Shown here in pieces: positions 23,741-32,439 of a stretch of 64,000 nt of DNA. A program made the translations under genes and the position numbers. Source of the stretch: Anaerolineales bacterium (lineage in GTDB: Bacteria > Chloroflexota > Anaerolineae > 4572-78 > J111). Within the stretch, counting starts at the first letter, position 1; every line of letters starts with the position of its first letter. A model generated the notes under the pieces. That model had not been told where the DNA came from. It saw only the letters and a list, made by a program, of their open reading frames with translations, and searched no databases. The stretch spans positions 124,001 to 188,000 of the forward strand of contig JABTUK010000005.1 of NCBI GenBank assembly GCA_015075405.1, read 5' to 3'.

Positions 23741-24613
23741 CTAATGCGCGCACTGATACAGGGCAGCTTTACCGGCGGCATCAAAAAGGTCAATTTTATG
23801 GTGAGCAACTTTTTTCATGGCTTTAATGCAAGGCGGGTAAATTGAATTTGGCTCCCTAATTACAGGGTCTGCCAGCACTTCCCGGCACTTCTGGTAAAAA
23901 GCATGCTTGATATCAGCGGAAATGTTGATCTTATTGATCCCCAGTTTAACCGCCATGGCAATTTCCTCATCAGGGTTAGCCGAACCGCCATGCAGCACCA
24001 ACGGAATATCTACTTTGGAGGTGATTTCTTTCAGCAAGTCCAGTTTCAATTCAGGCTTCTTGTCTTTGGGATAAATACCATGCGCCGTCCCAATCGCCAC
24101 GGCCAATGTATCCACCCCTGTGCCCTCAACAAAAGTTACCACATCATCGGGATTGACATAGATAATTTCTTCCGTACCGGCTTCCGCTTCGGGACCGGTG
24201 GTGCCGATGGTACCTAACTCACCTTCCACCGAAACATTGACCGCGTGAGCCAGTTCCACGACCTTTTTACAAATGGCGATATTTTGCTCAAGCGGCAACA
24301 GGGATGCATCCATCATCACCGAGGTGAAGCCGCAGCGGATGGCTGCCATAATCTGATCCAACGTCGAGCCGTGATCCAAATGGATGCAAACTGGAATGGG
24401 GGTCTTGATGGCCTCCTCGATGGCCGCCTTTACAAAGGAAGGACGAACAAAAGCCAACTCATCAGGATGAATGGCAATGATAAGGGGCGAGAACTTTTCC
24501 TCAGAAGCTTCAATCACCCCATTGAGTATCATATTACTGCTCGTGTTAAAAGCCGGCACCGCGAAATGGTTTTTATGGGCTACCGCCAACAACTCTTTCA
24601 TGTTCATTAACAT
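23741..24613 (-). CDS. Class II fructose/tagatose-bisphosphate aldolase
   Basis: 290 residues. HLDHGSTLDQIMAAI carries the catalytic Asp and a zinc His, VEGELGTIG the metal-binding Glu region, AIGTAHGIY and LVLHGGSA the remaining zinc His residues, and INISADIKHAF the C-terminal substrate motif. It cleaves a ketohexose 1,6-bisphosphate (or a related 1-phosphate) to dihydroxyacetone phosphate and an aldehyde. GGAGAT precedes the first ATG. Lies between the second permease and the ADP-dependent kinase, giving an import, phosphorylation and cleavage unit. Confidence 0.93.
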   Translation of the reverse strand: MLMNMKELLAVAHKNHFAVPAFNTSSNMILNGVIEASEEKFSPLIIAIHPDELAFVRPSFVKAAIEEAIKTPIPVCIHLDHGSTLDQIMAAIRCGFTSVMMDASLLPLEQNIAICKKVVELAHAVNVSVEGELGTIGTTGPEAEAGTEEIIYVNPDDVVTFVEGTGVDTLAVAIGTAHGIYPKDKKPELKLDLLKEITSKVDIPLVLHGGSANPDEEIAMAVKLGINKINISADIKHAFYQKCREVLADPVIREPNSIYPPCIKAMKKVAHHKIDLFDAAGKAALYQCAH

Positions 24614-24675
24614 CAGGGGATCTCCATTTTTTGTAATTATGTTTATTTATAAGGTCAAGCAAGTTCGAGGTATGC

Positions 24676-25527
24676 TTATCCTTTAACGGAACCTGCGGTC
24701 ATGCCTGCCATAAAGTAACGTTGGAAAAATAGATATAGGATCAAGACCGGTAGACAACCCAGCACACTCATGGCCATCATTTCATTCCATTCATAGGAGT
24801 GCTGCCCCATCAGCATTTGAATGCCGACGGGAACGGTGCGCATATCGGTCGTTTTGGTCAAGGTCAGCGCAAAGAGAAATTCGTTCCACGCTTGCATAAA
24901 GGTGTAGATACCCGTAGCCACAATTCCGGGTAAAGAAATCGGTACAAGCACTCGCCAGAGCGCAATAACCCGACTTCCGCCATCTATCATAACGGCCTCA
25001 TCTAATTCCTTGGGCAAGGTATTGAAATAACCGGTCATCATAATGATGGCGTAGGGCAGCGTAAAGACCATGTAGGTCAGCACCAAAGCGGCATAGGTAT
25101 TGTACAGCTTGAGCGTCACGATCAGGCTGAAATAAGGAATCAGCAGCGTAATGGGCGGCACCGCCTGGACGCTGATAATGAGCATGTTCAGCGGTTTCTT
25201 AAAAAAGAAGTCATATCTACTAAAGCTGTATCCGGCCAAAGTACCCACGATAAGGGTAAAGATAGTCACTAATATTGAAACCAAATAGCTGTTGATAAAG
25301 AAACGCACCTTTTCCGGATTGGTGAGCACGACTTGGTAGGCATTAAAAGAAAATGATTCCGTAATAAGAGTTGGCGGGTAAGCAAAGATTTCGGTATTGG
25401 ACTTAAACGAGGAGGCAATCATCCACAAGATGGGGAAGCCGGCATAGACAGCGCCAAGCAAAAGCGCAATGATCACCAATGCCCTCGCCATTCCGGTTTT
25501 GACAGGTTTAGACAACACGTTATTCAT
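24676..25527 (-). CDS. Carbohydrate ABC transporter permease (MalG type)
   Basis: Start ATG 25527 (MNNVLSKP) preferred; the upstream frame overlaps the neighbouring gene further. 283 residues, six membrane helices, EAA loop LDEAVMIDGGSRVIALWRV then PISLPG. Overlaps the upstream permease by 8 nt, so coupled. No ATPase in the operon. Confidence 0.92.
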   Translation of the reverse strand: MNNVLSKPVKTGMARALVIIALLLGAVYAGFPILWMIASSFKSNTEIFAYPPTLITESFSFNAYQVVLTNPEKVRFFINSYLVSILVTIFTLIVGTLAGYSFSRYDFFFKKPLNMLIISVQAVPPITLLIPYFSLIVTLKLYNTYAALVLTYMVFTLPYAIIMMTGYFNTLPKELDEAVMIDGGSRVIALWRVLVPISLPGIVATGIYTFMQAWNEFLFALTLTKTTDMRTVPVGIQMLMGQHSYEWNEMMAMSVLGCLPVLILYLFFQRYFMAGMTAGSVKG

Positions 25528-26446
25528 CGCTGGCTCTCTGATTTCTAACATAGAACAGGGCCACAAACATTGACAAGGCCAAAATAATAAAGGCGCTGGT
25601 TGAGGCCATCGAAAACTTGTAGGAACTAAAGGCCAGTTTATAGGTAAACGTGCTTAGCATCTCCGTAACCCGGAGCGGGCCACCGCCCGTAGTCATCCAG
25701 ATCAAGGTGAATTGGTGCATGGTCCAGATAAAATCGAGCATAGCCAGGCTGAGGATAATCGGTTTCAGTTGCGGCAGGGTAATATATCGAAAAAGCTGGC
25801 GTTTATTGGCCCCATCAATAGTGCCGGCCTCATAGAGTTGGTCGGGAATTCCTTGCAGGCCAGCCAGTAAGCTGACCATATAGAAGGGATAACCCGCCCA
25901 AATATTAATAAATGTAACCGCATGCAAGGCCACCTGTTTGGAACTGAGCCATTCGATTTTTCCGCTGACCAGGTCTGACCAAACCAATAGATAATTGATG
26001 ATGCCGTTTGGATTCAGCATCAGCCGCCACAGCACCGCGATGATCGTCGCCGTAAAGACCCAGGGCAGAACGTAGACAACCCGGAAAAGCCCTCTGATCC
26101 CTGGGGAGATGATCTTGGTGTTCAAAAGCATGGCAAACGTCAACCCCAGAATCAGGTGAAAAACAACGCTCATGACGGTAAAGTACAGCGTATTTAAAAT
26201 GGCTTGCTGAAAAACCCTATCGCTGATAAGTTTTACATAATTTGCCATGCCCACAAAAGTCGGATTTTTTTCCATGATGACATTGTTCATCAAGGAATAA
26301 TTGAAAACCATAGCGATGGGCAAGAGCGATAATACAGCTAACAAAAGTATCGTCGGTGACAAATAAGCAAAGGGAATAAACCCTTTTGCCGCTCTTCGCC
26401 ACGTTCGGTTCTTTGAACGGGTCGAAATGTAGTTATCCGCTAACAT
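25520..26446 (-). CDS. Carbohydrate ABC transporter permease (MalF type)
   Basis: Start ATG 26446, with AAAGGAAAG 7-8 nt before it, is preferred over an upstream GTG/ATG in repeat DNA. 308 residues, six membrane helices after a basic N-terminus, EAA loop LYEAGTIDGANKRQLFRY then TLPQLKPI. Partner of the next permease and of the 26660-28090 binding lipoprotein. Confidence 0.92.
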   Translation of the reverse strand: MLADNYISTRSKNRTWRRAAKGFIPFAYLSPTILLLAVLSLLPIAMVFNYSLMNNVIMEKNPTFVGMANYVKLISDRVFQQAILNTLYFTVMSVVFHLILGLTFAMLLNTKIISPGIRGLFRVVYVLPWVFTATIIAVLWRLMLNPNGIINYLLVWSDLVSGKIEWLSSKQVALHAVTFINIWAGYPFYMVSLLAGLQGIPDQLYEAGTIDGANKRQLFRYITLPQLKPIILSLAMLDFIWTMHQFTLIWMTTGGGPLRVTEMLSTFTYKLAFSSYKFSMASTSAFIILALSMFVALFYVRNQRASDE

Positions 26447-26468
26447 CGGGGACTTTCCTTTTTTATAA

Positions 26469-26577
26469 CTGCTTAGACCTGTCATTTCGACCGAAGGGAG
26501 AAATCCCCAAGACCTTACTTTTGCCTGTTATGCCCTGGAGATTTCTCGACCTTCGGTCTCGAAATGACATGAGCCTG
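26469..26577. repeat. Palindromic repeat, GTCATTTCGA family, copy 3
   Basis: GACCTGTCATTTCGACCGAAGG and CCTTCGGTCTCGAAATGACATG-type arms around GGAGAAATCCCC. It lies between the binding-protein and permease genes, so it is transcribed within the operon. Confidence 0.85.
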
Positions 26578-26659
26578 ATTGGGAAACTGACTTAGTTGGA
26601 GATTGCAAGGCAGTATTACCTTGCAATCTCTATATCATAACAGGAAATCCGTGCCAGTG

Positions 26660-28090
26660 CTATTGGAAATTCTCCATCCAGGCTGCCTGGGCGTTATTGA
26701 GAGCGTCATCGAGCGACTGGCTGCCATCCAGATAGAGTTGGAACTGCTCATCAAACAAGCGCATCAACTCTTCCGCTACCGGCAGGCCGACAAACTCGTT
26801 GGCCAGATAGCCGGCCTGGAAAACCTCAAAGGCCGCCCCAAACAACTCATCCGTCTGGACAAAATCAGGCGTCGAATTGACATTACCGGGGAAGGCATTG
26901 GCAATCGAGGACAGCTTCGAGTTCGTCTCGGCGCTCATCAGGAATTGAACCAGCTTCCAGGCTTCGGCTTGATGCTCGCTCGTCGCCGAAATCCCAATCC
27001 CCCACGAGGCATACGGCAAGCCCCGTTTCCCGGTGTAATCATCCTTGGCCGGCAGCGCGGTGATGGCAAAGTTCAACTCCGGGTTTCGCTCCCGGATCAG
27101 GTTGATGTGGGCCAGGGAGTCAACCATCATCCCGACCCGGCCGTTGGTGAACTCTTCCACCTTGTCCTGCTCTTTCATCGAGAATGAACCCGGAGCGATG
27201 ACACCGGCATCATACAAGCCCTTGATGTACTCCATCGCGTTGCGCACATCCTCATTAGTCAAGTCCGGCTGTCCATCCTTCATCATACTGCCGCCCGAGG
27301 CCCAGACCCACGACATCACATCATTCTGGATGCCATTCGGTTGTTCCATTGACAAGGGCAGCACCCAGCCATAGACGTTGTTCTCGGCGTCGGTCAACTT
27401 GGTGGCGGCGTCGGCAAATTCAGTCCGCGAGGCGGGTGGATTGGCAATGCCCGCCTTCTCCATCAAGTCCAGATTGACAAAGACCGGGTACACAAAGTTG
27501 ACCACCGGAATCATATAGGTCGAACCGTTCAGTTGGATCTGGGAGGCCAACTCGCTGTCATCATAACCGGCCTGGCTCATCAGGTCACTCAAGTTGGCAA
27601 TCGAGCCTTGCTTGACAAAATCGCTGACCCAGGCCCCATCCAGTCCGACCACATCCGACATCGTTCCAGCGGCGGCCCCGGCCACCACCTGCTCTTTGGT
27701 CGAGGCGTATGGTCCGCTGATTAACTCCACTTTAATGCCGGGGTTCTGCGCTTCAAACTCATCCATCAAGGCTCTGAATTCCCCGGCTGGCAGTTCCGGT
27801 TCCCACCACTGCGTAAACTCCAGTGTGACCGGCTCCCCTGCCGGTGCCGCCGCCGCTTCAGCAGCAGCTTCCTCTGTAGCCGCCGGAGCCTCGGCAGCCG
27901 GTTCTTCGGTGGCTGCGGGAGCTTCGGCAGCAGGTTCCTCCGTAGCGACGGGGGCGGCCGCAGCAGGTTCCTCGGTCGCCGCTGGGGCTTCGGCGGCGGG
28001 TGCATTCGGTGGAACCGCCGAGGCACAACCGGTTGCTATGGCAGCTAACATAACCAGCGCCAGGAATAAGCTAATAACTCCCTTGTTCAT
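26660..28090 (-). CDS. ABC transporter sugar-binding lipoprotein with Ala/Pro/Glu-rich linker
   Basis: 476 residues. Lipoprotein signal with lipobox IATGC (Cys22). Residues about 25-95 are a low-complexity linker of repeated APAATEEPAAE units, which would hold the binding domain away from the membrane. The rest is a family-1 sugar-binding domain (LEFTQWWEPELPAGEF, WVWASGGSMMKDGQPDL, YASWGIGISATSEHQAEAWKLV). It pairs with permeases 25520 and 24676. It is not closely related to the two binding proteins of the first cluster. Ligand unknown; the downstream kinase and aldolase suggest a hexose, ketose or hexitol. Confidence 0.92.
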   Translation of the reverse strand: MNKGVISLFLALVMLAAIATGCASAVPPNAPAAEAPAATEEPAAAAPVATEEPAAEAPAATEEPAAEAPAATEEAAAEAAAAPAGEPVTLEFTQWWEPELPAGEFRALMDEFEAQNPGIKVELISGPYASTKEQVVAGAAAGTMSDVVGLDGAWVSDFVKQGSIANLSDLMSQAGYDDSELASQIQLNGSTYMIPVVNFVYPVFVNLDLMEKAGIANPPASRTEFADAATKLTDAENNVYGWVLPLSMEQPNGIQNDVMSWVWASGGSMMKDGQPDLTNEDVRNAMEYIKGLYDAGVIAPGSFSMKEQDKVEEFTNGRVGMMVDSLAHINLIRERNPELNFAITALPAKDDYTGKRGLPYASWGIGISATSEHQAEAWKLVQFLMSAETNSKLSSIANAFPGNVNSTPDFVQTDELFGAAFEVFQAGYLANEFVGLPVAEELMRLFDEQFQLYLDGSQSLDDALNNAQAAWMENFQ

Positions 28091-28241
28091 GGTCTACTCT
28101 CCTTTGTGTAAATTGTAAACAGAATTTCTAAAACAAATCTGCGCCTGCGCCAATAGGGCATGGCAACTTCCCTTTCTTTTGTCCTACTTTACCTGTGCTT
28201 TATCCGCCGGTCTTCACCTCCTCTTTTTCTGTTTTCTAAAC

Positions 28242-29105
28242 TCAGTACTTGCGATGCTCGGTCGCCCTGAGCGTTTTGGAGACAGCCTGCACCGAAGCGT
28301 CGGAACGCGCGACACAGATGCCCACATAGAGAGCTTCTGTCAGCGCCAATGTAGCCAGGTTGGAGGCCATCCTTTCCTCGCCAAAGTGGCTGACCCGCGT
28401 GGAGGTGAACAAACAAAAATCGCCGTAACGGGTCAGAGGCGAGTCAGAATGATTCGTAATACAGATCGTCTGCGCTCCGCGTTGTTTAGCCAGTTCCAGG
28501 GCATAGACGGTATCTTTGGAACTGCCTGTGTGCGAGATGCCCACCGCTACATCTTCGGGGGAGGTCAGGCTGGCATACATTTCCTGCATGGTGGGGTCAA
28601 CCGAAAAGCGGCTACTCAGCCCAATCTTCGTCAGGCGGAAATTGAGATCCATGGCTATCGGGATTGAGTTACCTGAGGCAAACAGTTCAATTTGGCGGGC
28701 ATTGCACAGGGCTAGGATGGCCGCTTCCAGCACCGGCATCTCCAGGATACGCATGGTATCCTCCAGCGAACGCAGGCCCACCGTCATCGCTTTTTGCACG
28801 GCGGTAGCTGGCCCGTCATCCGGCATCAGGTCTTCATGGACGATCATCATCGGCGAGACAATATCTTCGGCCAGGCGAATCTTGAGCGCGTGAAAACCAG
28901 AGTAACCCAGTGATCGGGCAAACCGGGAGATGCTGGCCTCGCTCACGCCCGCCCGCACGGCTAACTCAGTAATGGTTAGATTGATTGTCTCTTGCGGCGA
29001 GTTGAGAATGAACTCCGCCACCTTCTGAGCTGCCCCGTTTAGTTTTGGCAGCGCATCTGAAATAACCGATAGTGAACCACGCTCGTGGTTAGTTTGATTT
29101 TTCAT
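28242..29105 (-). CDS. RpiR/MurR-family transcriptional regulator (HTH-SIS)
   Basis: 287 residues. N-terminal HTH (about 20-80, ITELAVRAGVSEASISRFARSLGY) and a C-terminal SIS sugar-phosphate-binding domain (about 125-260, FASGNSIPIAMDLNFRL, VGISHTGSSKDTV, ICITNHSDSPL). RpiR regulators respond to phosphosugars and control adjacent catabolic genes. It heads the operon of binding protein, permeases, aldolase and kinase. Its own promoter is overlaid by inverted TGAAAAT sites, so autoregulation is likely. No strong RBS precedes ATG 29105. Confidence 0.92.
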   Translation of the reverse strand: MKNQTNHERGSLSVISDALPKLNGAAQKVAEFILNSPQETINLTITELAVRAGVSEASISRFARSLGYSGFHALKIRLAEDIVSPMMIVHEDLMPDDGPATAVQKAMTVGLRSLEDTMRILEMPVLEAAILALCNARQIELFASGNSIPIAMDLNFRLTKIGLSSRFSVDPTMQEMYASLTSPEDVAVGISHTGSSKDTVYALELAKQRGAQTICITNHSDSPLTRYGDFCLFTSTRVSHFGEERMASNLATLALTEALYVGICVARSDASVQAVSKTLRATEHRKY

Positions 29106-29130
29106 TTTTTATGAATGGAAACGAGAAGAG

Positions 29131-29177
29131 ATGAAAATTATTTTCATCATTCTATCATATATGAAAATAATTGTCAA
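29131..29177 (-). promoter_or_regulatory. RpiR promoter with overlapping palindromic operator
   Basis: Minus-strand promoter: TTGACA (29172-29177), 17-bp spacer, TAGAAT (29149-29154). The palindrome ATGAAAATTATTTTCAT (29131-29147) lies just after the -10, and a further ATTATTTTCAT half lies in the spacer, forming an 11-bp inverted repeat with ATGAAAATAAT. Bound regulator would block both RNA polymerase contact and escape. Confidence 0.8.
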
Positions 29178-29219
29178 TCCCCATTTCTCTCCGAGTGTCC
29201 GTCAATTTTTGATAAATCT

Positions 29220-29247
29220 TTGCGCCACTGTGGTAAATGGGTATACT
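29220..29247 (+). promoter_or_regulatory. Promoter of the alpha/beta hydrolase leader
   Basis: TTGCGC, 16-bp spacer, TATACT. Transcription would start near 29254, giving a leader of about 164 nt before the ATG at 29418. Confidence 0.6.
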
Positions 29248-29253
29248 CAGTAG

Positions 29254-29417
29254 ATCCAAATTTGAGGAGCCAGCACGCCCACGTGCGGCGGTGTGTGTCC
29301 GGCTGCGGCCCGAGGCCGAGATGTGCGGGCAGAACGCCGCGCAAGCCTTAGCTTGGCTATGGAACCTGGAACAGGCCACTCGACCGGCGGATAGGGTCGA
29401 GGGAGAGGAAGTGAAGC
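29254..29417 (+). promoter_or_regulatory. GC-rich, probably structured 5' leader of the hydrolase gene
   Basis: This block is much richer in GC than the AT-rich DNA before it and contains no supported ORF. Pairable segments include CTCGACC/GGTCGAG (7 bp, 29379-29400 area), CCTG-GAA-CAGG nested in TGG...CCA (about 29353-29378), AGCC/GGCT, and GTGCGG/CCGCGC pairings. The start codon follows GAGAGGAAGTGA closely. It does not match riboswitch consensus motifs I know (TPP, FMN, cobalamin, SAM, c-di-GMP, guanidine). A regulatory leader RNA is a hypothesis. Confidence 0.45.
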
Positions 29418-30287
29418 ATGGCCATTTATAAAAATTACGATCAAGCCGCTTTAGACAGCCAGTACAACAACCGGGCCAAAGTCCCCCAATTTGAGCAGAT
29501 GATGCAAGACTGGGAGCGAGACAGCGAAGCCCTGCGCCGGCATGTCCATTTCCACGCCGACCTTGCTTATGGACCGCATCCGCGCGAAATTCTGGACATC
29601 TTTCCCGCCAGCCAACCTAATGCCCCGGTCCAGGTTTTTATTCACGGCGGCTATTGGCGCTCGCTGGACAAGGGGCTATTTCACTTTATCGCCGGAGGAT
29701 TTACCCAGCCCCATAACATCACCTATGTCGCCCTCAATTATCCGCTGACGCCCCAGGTTACGATGGATGAGTTGGCGGCATCGTGCCGGCGGGCCGTGGT
29801 TTGGCTGTATCAAAATATTGCCGCCTACAACGGCAATCCTGGCCAAATTTACCTCTCCGGGCACTCGGCTGGCGGGCATCTGGTGGCCCTGCTGCTTGCC
29901 ACGGATTGGTCCGCTCTGGCCGCCGATTTGCCGGTCAATTTGGTCAAGGGCGGCTGCGCCATCAGTGGACTGTTCAATCTTATCCCGATCCAGTTGTGTT
30001 ACGTCAATGAAGATTTAAAGTTGGATGAGGTCATGGCCCGCCGCAACAGCCCGATTTTCCTTACACCCACCTCCAAAAGCCCTTTAATTGTGGCCGTCGG
30101 CGGAACCGAGAGCGAAGAGTATCTGGCTCAGAGCCAGGATTTGGTCAAGGCGTGGTCGCCTCAAATTTCTATCACTCACATTGTTGCGCCCCAGGCTAAT
30201 CATTTTTCTATTCTCGATCATCTGGTTGATCCGGCAGCGCCGCTTTATCAAGCTGTGCTGACCCAGATGGGCGTCAGCCCTAAGTAA
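29418..30287 (+). CDS. Alpha/beta hydrolase, kynurenine-formamidase-like
   Basis: 289 residues. Oxyanion-hole motif HGGYW, nucleophile in GHSAGGH, and C-terminal His in ANHFSILDHL are the arylformamidase/esterase arrangement. Such enzymes hydrolyse N-formylkynurenine or other small amide/ester substrates; no tryptophan-degradation gene is nearby, so the substrate is open. It is a single-gene unit with its own promoter and a long leader. Its last codon and stop lie inside a MITE-like repeat (30281-30385), so the present C-terminus was set by that insertion. Confidence 0.85.
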   Translation: MAIYKNYDQAALDSQYNNRAKVPQFEQMMQDWERDSEALRRHVHFHADLAYGPHPREILDIFPASQPNAPVQVFIHGGYWRSLDKGLFHFIAGGFTQPHNITYVALNYPLTPQVTMDELAASCRRAVVWLYQNIAAYNGNPGQIYLSGHSAGGHLVALLLATDWSALAADLPVNLVKGGCAISGLFNLIPIQLCYVNEDLKLDEVMARRNSPIFLTPTSKSPLIVAVGGTESEEYLAQSQDLVKAWSPQISITHIVAPQANHFSILDHLVDPAAPLYQAVLTQMGVSPK

Positions 30288-30385
30288 ACGTCTAAAATTT
30301 ACTTCCCGTTTTGTGTTCCTACGAGTTCCCAGGGACCTGAAGGAACTCGTAGGAACTTGGGGGAACTTATTTTGGACAATCACTA
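30281..30385. repeat. MITE-like 105-bp element (AAGTTCC family), copy B
   Basis: Inverted relative to copy A at 15523-15628 and nearly identical end to end. It contains a perfect 15-bp hairpin, GTTCCTACGAGTTCC/GGAACTCGTAGGAAC (30315-30356), which could also act as the hydrolase transcript's 3' end. It supplies the TAA of the hydrolase gene. Confidence 0.88.
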
Positions 30386-30515
30386 ACCCTTTTTGAACTG
30401 TCCGTTAGTTTCATCCCTCAAGCCAGGCTAAAGCCAGAAGCATTCTTTCAATCTCGACAGGAGATAGATTTGCGCGATTCTAACAATTGTTGCAAAGTAA
30501 CCGCTTGATAACCCG

Positions 30516-31364
30516 ATGAAGACCATGACCGAACCCGTCTGGAAAAAGTATCTCACCGACTGGAATGAAGGGCTGGGAGTCGTTTACGAGCGCTTTGTGC
30601 TCAACGATTACCTGGACAAGCTAGTGGACGCGCACCGCCTGACCAGCGTGCTGGAAGCGCCGTTGTACGGCATGGCCGGCGTCAGCGGGATCAATTCGGT
30701 GCGCCTGGCCGAGCGGGGCTGCGCCGTCACCCTGGTTGACAACCACGCCGAGCGGCTGGCCGGAGTCAAGGCCATCTGGCAGCGGCTCAACCTGCCGGCC
30801 ACCTTTATCCACCACGAGGATTTCACCCGGCTGCCCTTTGACGACCACAGTTTCGACCTGGCCTGGGAGTGGGCCGGGCTGTGGTATCTGCCCAACGCCG
30901 AAGCGCTGCTCAAAGAGTTGGTCAGGGTTTCGCGCAAGCTGGTCTTTGTGGCTATGCCCAACAATTTGCAGGTGGGCTATCTGCTGCGCAAGTATGTGAT
31001 TGACCGCGATTTTTTCCCCACCGTTGATGAAAAATGGGTCCACATGGGCCGGATCAAACAGACGCTCCGCGCTGCCGGCGTCACCTTTATTGACGAAGGC
31101 GTGCTCGATGTCCCTCCCTGGCCCGATACGGTCATGCCCGCCGCCGAAGTGCTCAAGCGGCTGGGCATCAAGAGCAAAAAGCTCGACGCCCAGTTCACCG
31201 GCGCGGGTTGGACCTGGAACACCATGGCCTATTACCTGGGCGAGCAGCCCGATTTACGGGAGCGGGTGATGAAATACGCCTGGCTCGATCACGCTCCCCT
31301 GCCCTGGCAGCTCAAAACCATCTGGGCGCATCATCGCTACGTGTTGGGGCAGGTAGCAGGGTAG
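30516..31364 (+). CDS. Class I SAM-dependent methyltransferase
   Basis: 282 residues. Motif I region LEAPLYGMAGVSGINSVRLAERG with acidic LVDNH after strand 2, then HHEDFTRLPFDDHSFDLAWEW (motif II/III of class I methyltransferases). The C-terminal half is an unrecognised helical extension rich in Trp (WTWNTMAYYLG). It opens the plus-strand glycan/envelope group. Substrate unknown. No clear RBS; a second ATG lies three codons on. Confidence 0.82.
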   Translation: MKTMTEPVWKKYLTDWNEGLGVVYERFVLNDYLDKLVDAHRLTSVLEAPLYGMAGVSGINSVRLAERGCAVTLVDNHAERLAGVKAIWQRLNLPATFIHHEDFTRLPFDDHSFDLAWEWAGLWYLPNAEALLKELVRVSRKLVFVAMPNNLQVGYLLRKYVIDRDFFPTVDEKWVHMGRIKQTLRAAGVTFIDEGVLDVPPWPDTVMPAAEVLKRLGIKSKKLDAQFTGAGWTWNTMAYYLGEQPDLRERVMKYAWLDHAPLPWQLKTIWAHHRYVLGQVAG

Positions 31365-31466
31365 CAGGTAGCAGGGTAGCAGGTTGCAAGTTGCAAGGTA
31401 GCATGTTGCAGAGTAGCGGTCTGACTACTGACTACTGATTACTGACTACTGATTACTGTTTACTGT
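31352..31466. repeat. Tandem GTAGCAGG and ACTGATT heptamer-type repeats
   Basis: First GTAGCAGGGTAGCAGG-type units, then GACTACTGATTACTGA units, filling the gap between methyltransferase and epimerase genes. The second unit is the one at 45677-45810. Confidence 0.85.
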
Positions 31467-31482
31467 TTTTAGGAGTTTTTTC

Positions 31483-32439
31483 TTGACCATTCTTGTCACC
31501 GGCGCAGCCGGATTTATTGGCAGCAATTTAACCGAAACGCTCCTCCGGCGCGGTGAGCAGGTGGTAGCGGTTGATAATTTCAACGATTACTACGACCCGG
31601 CTCGCAAACGCGCCAATATTTTATCTTTTCAAAGTCATCATAATTTGTCATTATACGAAAACGATATTGGTGATGCCGACGCGATGGAACGCATCTTCGC
31701 TCAATACCAACCGCGAGCGGTGGCTCACCTCGGCGCCTACGGCGGCGTACGCTATTCGATTGGGCGGGCCAAACTCTACACCGAGGTAAACCTGGTGGCG
31801 ACGGTCAATCTACTGGAAGCGGCCCGGCAGAACGGGACCGAGATTTTTGTCTTTGCTTCCACCTCTTCCGTTTACGGCAACACCACCCAGCTTCCCTTTA
31901 TCGAAACCGATCCCTGCAACCTGCCCCTGGCCCCTTACCCGGCCAGCAAAAAAGCCGCCGAGGTGATGGGCTACACTTATTTCAATCTGCACCGGCTCAA
32001 TTTTACCGCGCTGCGCTTTTTCAGCGTCTATGGTCCGCGCGGGCGGCCCGATATGATGCCCTTCATGGTCACCGACCGAATTGTGAAAGGCCAGGAAATA
32101 AAACTGTTCGATGCCGGCCAGCTAAAACGGGATTGGACGTATGTGGACGATATAGTCAGCGGGATCATCGCCGCGCTGGAACGGCCGCTGGGCTATGAGG
32201 TCATCAACCTGGGCCGGGGAGAGCCGGTGCTGATGGCCGACTTTGTCGAGATTATCGAGGATTTGGTGGGCAAAAAGGCGGTGCTGTCCACGCCGCCCGC
32301 GCCGGCCAGCGAACCCAAAGTTACCTTTGCCAATATTGACAAGGCCCGCCGCTTGCTAGATTACAACCCGCAGACGCCGGTAGCCGACGGACTGGCCCGC
32401 CTGTGGGCCTGGTATCAAAAAGAAGTGTTGGGGCCATGA
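31483..32439 (+). CDS. NAD-dependent sugar-nucleotide epimerase (UDP-glucuronate 4-epimerase-like)
   Basis: 318 residues starting at TTG 31483, supported by AGGAG 7 nt upstream and by the start of the Rossmann fold (TILVTGAAGFIGSN). Catalytic YPASK with preceding Ser/Thr (FASTSSVYG). The GGVRYSIGRAKLY loop resembles UDP-glucuronate 4-epimerases. It would supply an activated sugar for envelope glycans built by the GT-C proteins downstream. Its stop overlaps the next start (ATGA). Confidence 0.88.
   Translation: MTILVTGAAGFIGSNLTETLLRRGEQVVAVDNFNDYYDPARKRANILSFQSHHNLSLYENDIGDADAMERIFAQYQPRAVAHLGAYGGVRYSIGRAKLYTEVNLVATVNLLEAARQNGTEIFVFASTSSVYGNTTQLPFIETDPCNLPLAPYPASKKAAEVMGYTYFNLHRLNFTALRFFSVYGPRGRPDMMPFMVTDRIVKGQEIKLFDAGQLKRDWTYVDDIVSGIIAALERPLGYEVINLGRGEPVLMADFVEIIEDLVGKKAVLSTPPAPASEPKVTFANIDKARRLLDYNPQTPVADGLARLWAWYQKEVLGP

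Noticed and set aside
27766..28118. Arg/Pro- and Ala/Ser-rich frames within the binding lipoprotein gene
   Set aside because: They are shadows of the repetitive APAATEEPAAE linker in other frames.
29115..29351. 78-residue frame across the hydrolase promoter and leader
   Set aside because: It spans two divergent promoters and an operator and shows no recognisable domain.
29254..29417. Known riboswitch, 4.5S, 6S, RNase P or tmRNA gene
   Set aside because: None of the conserved words of these RNAs that I know is present in the block.
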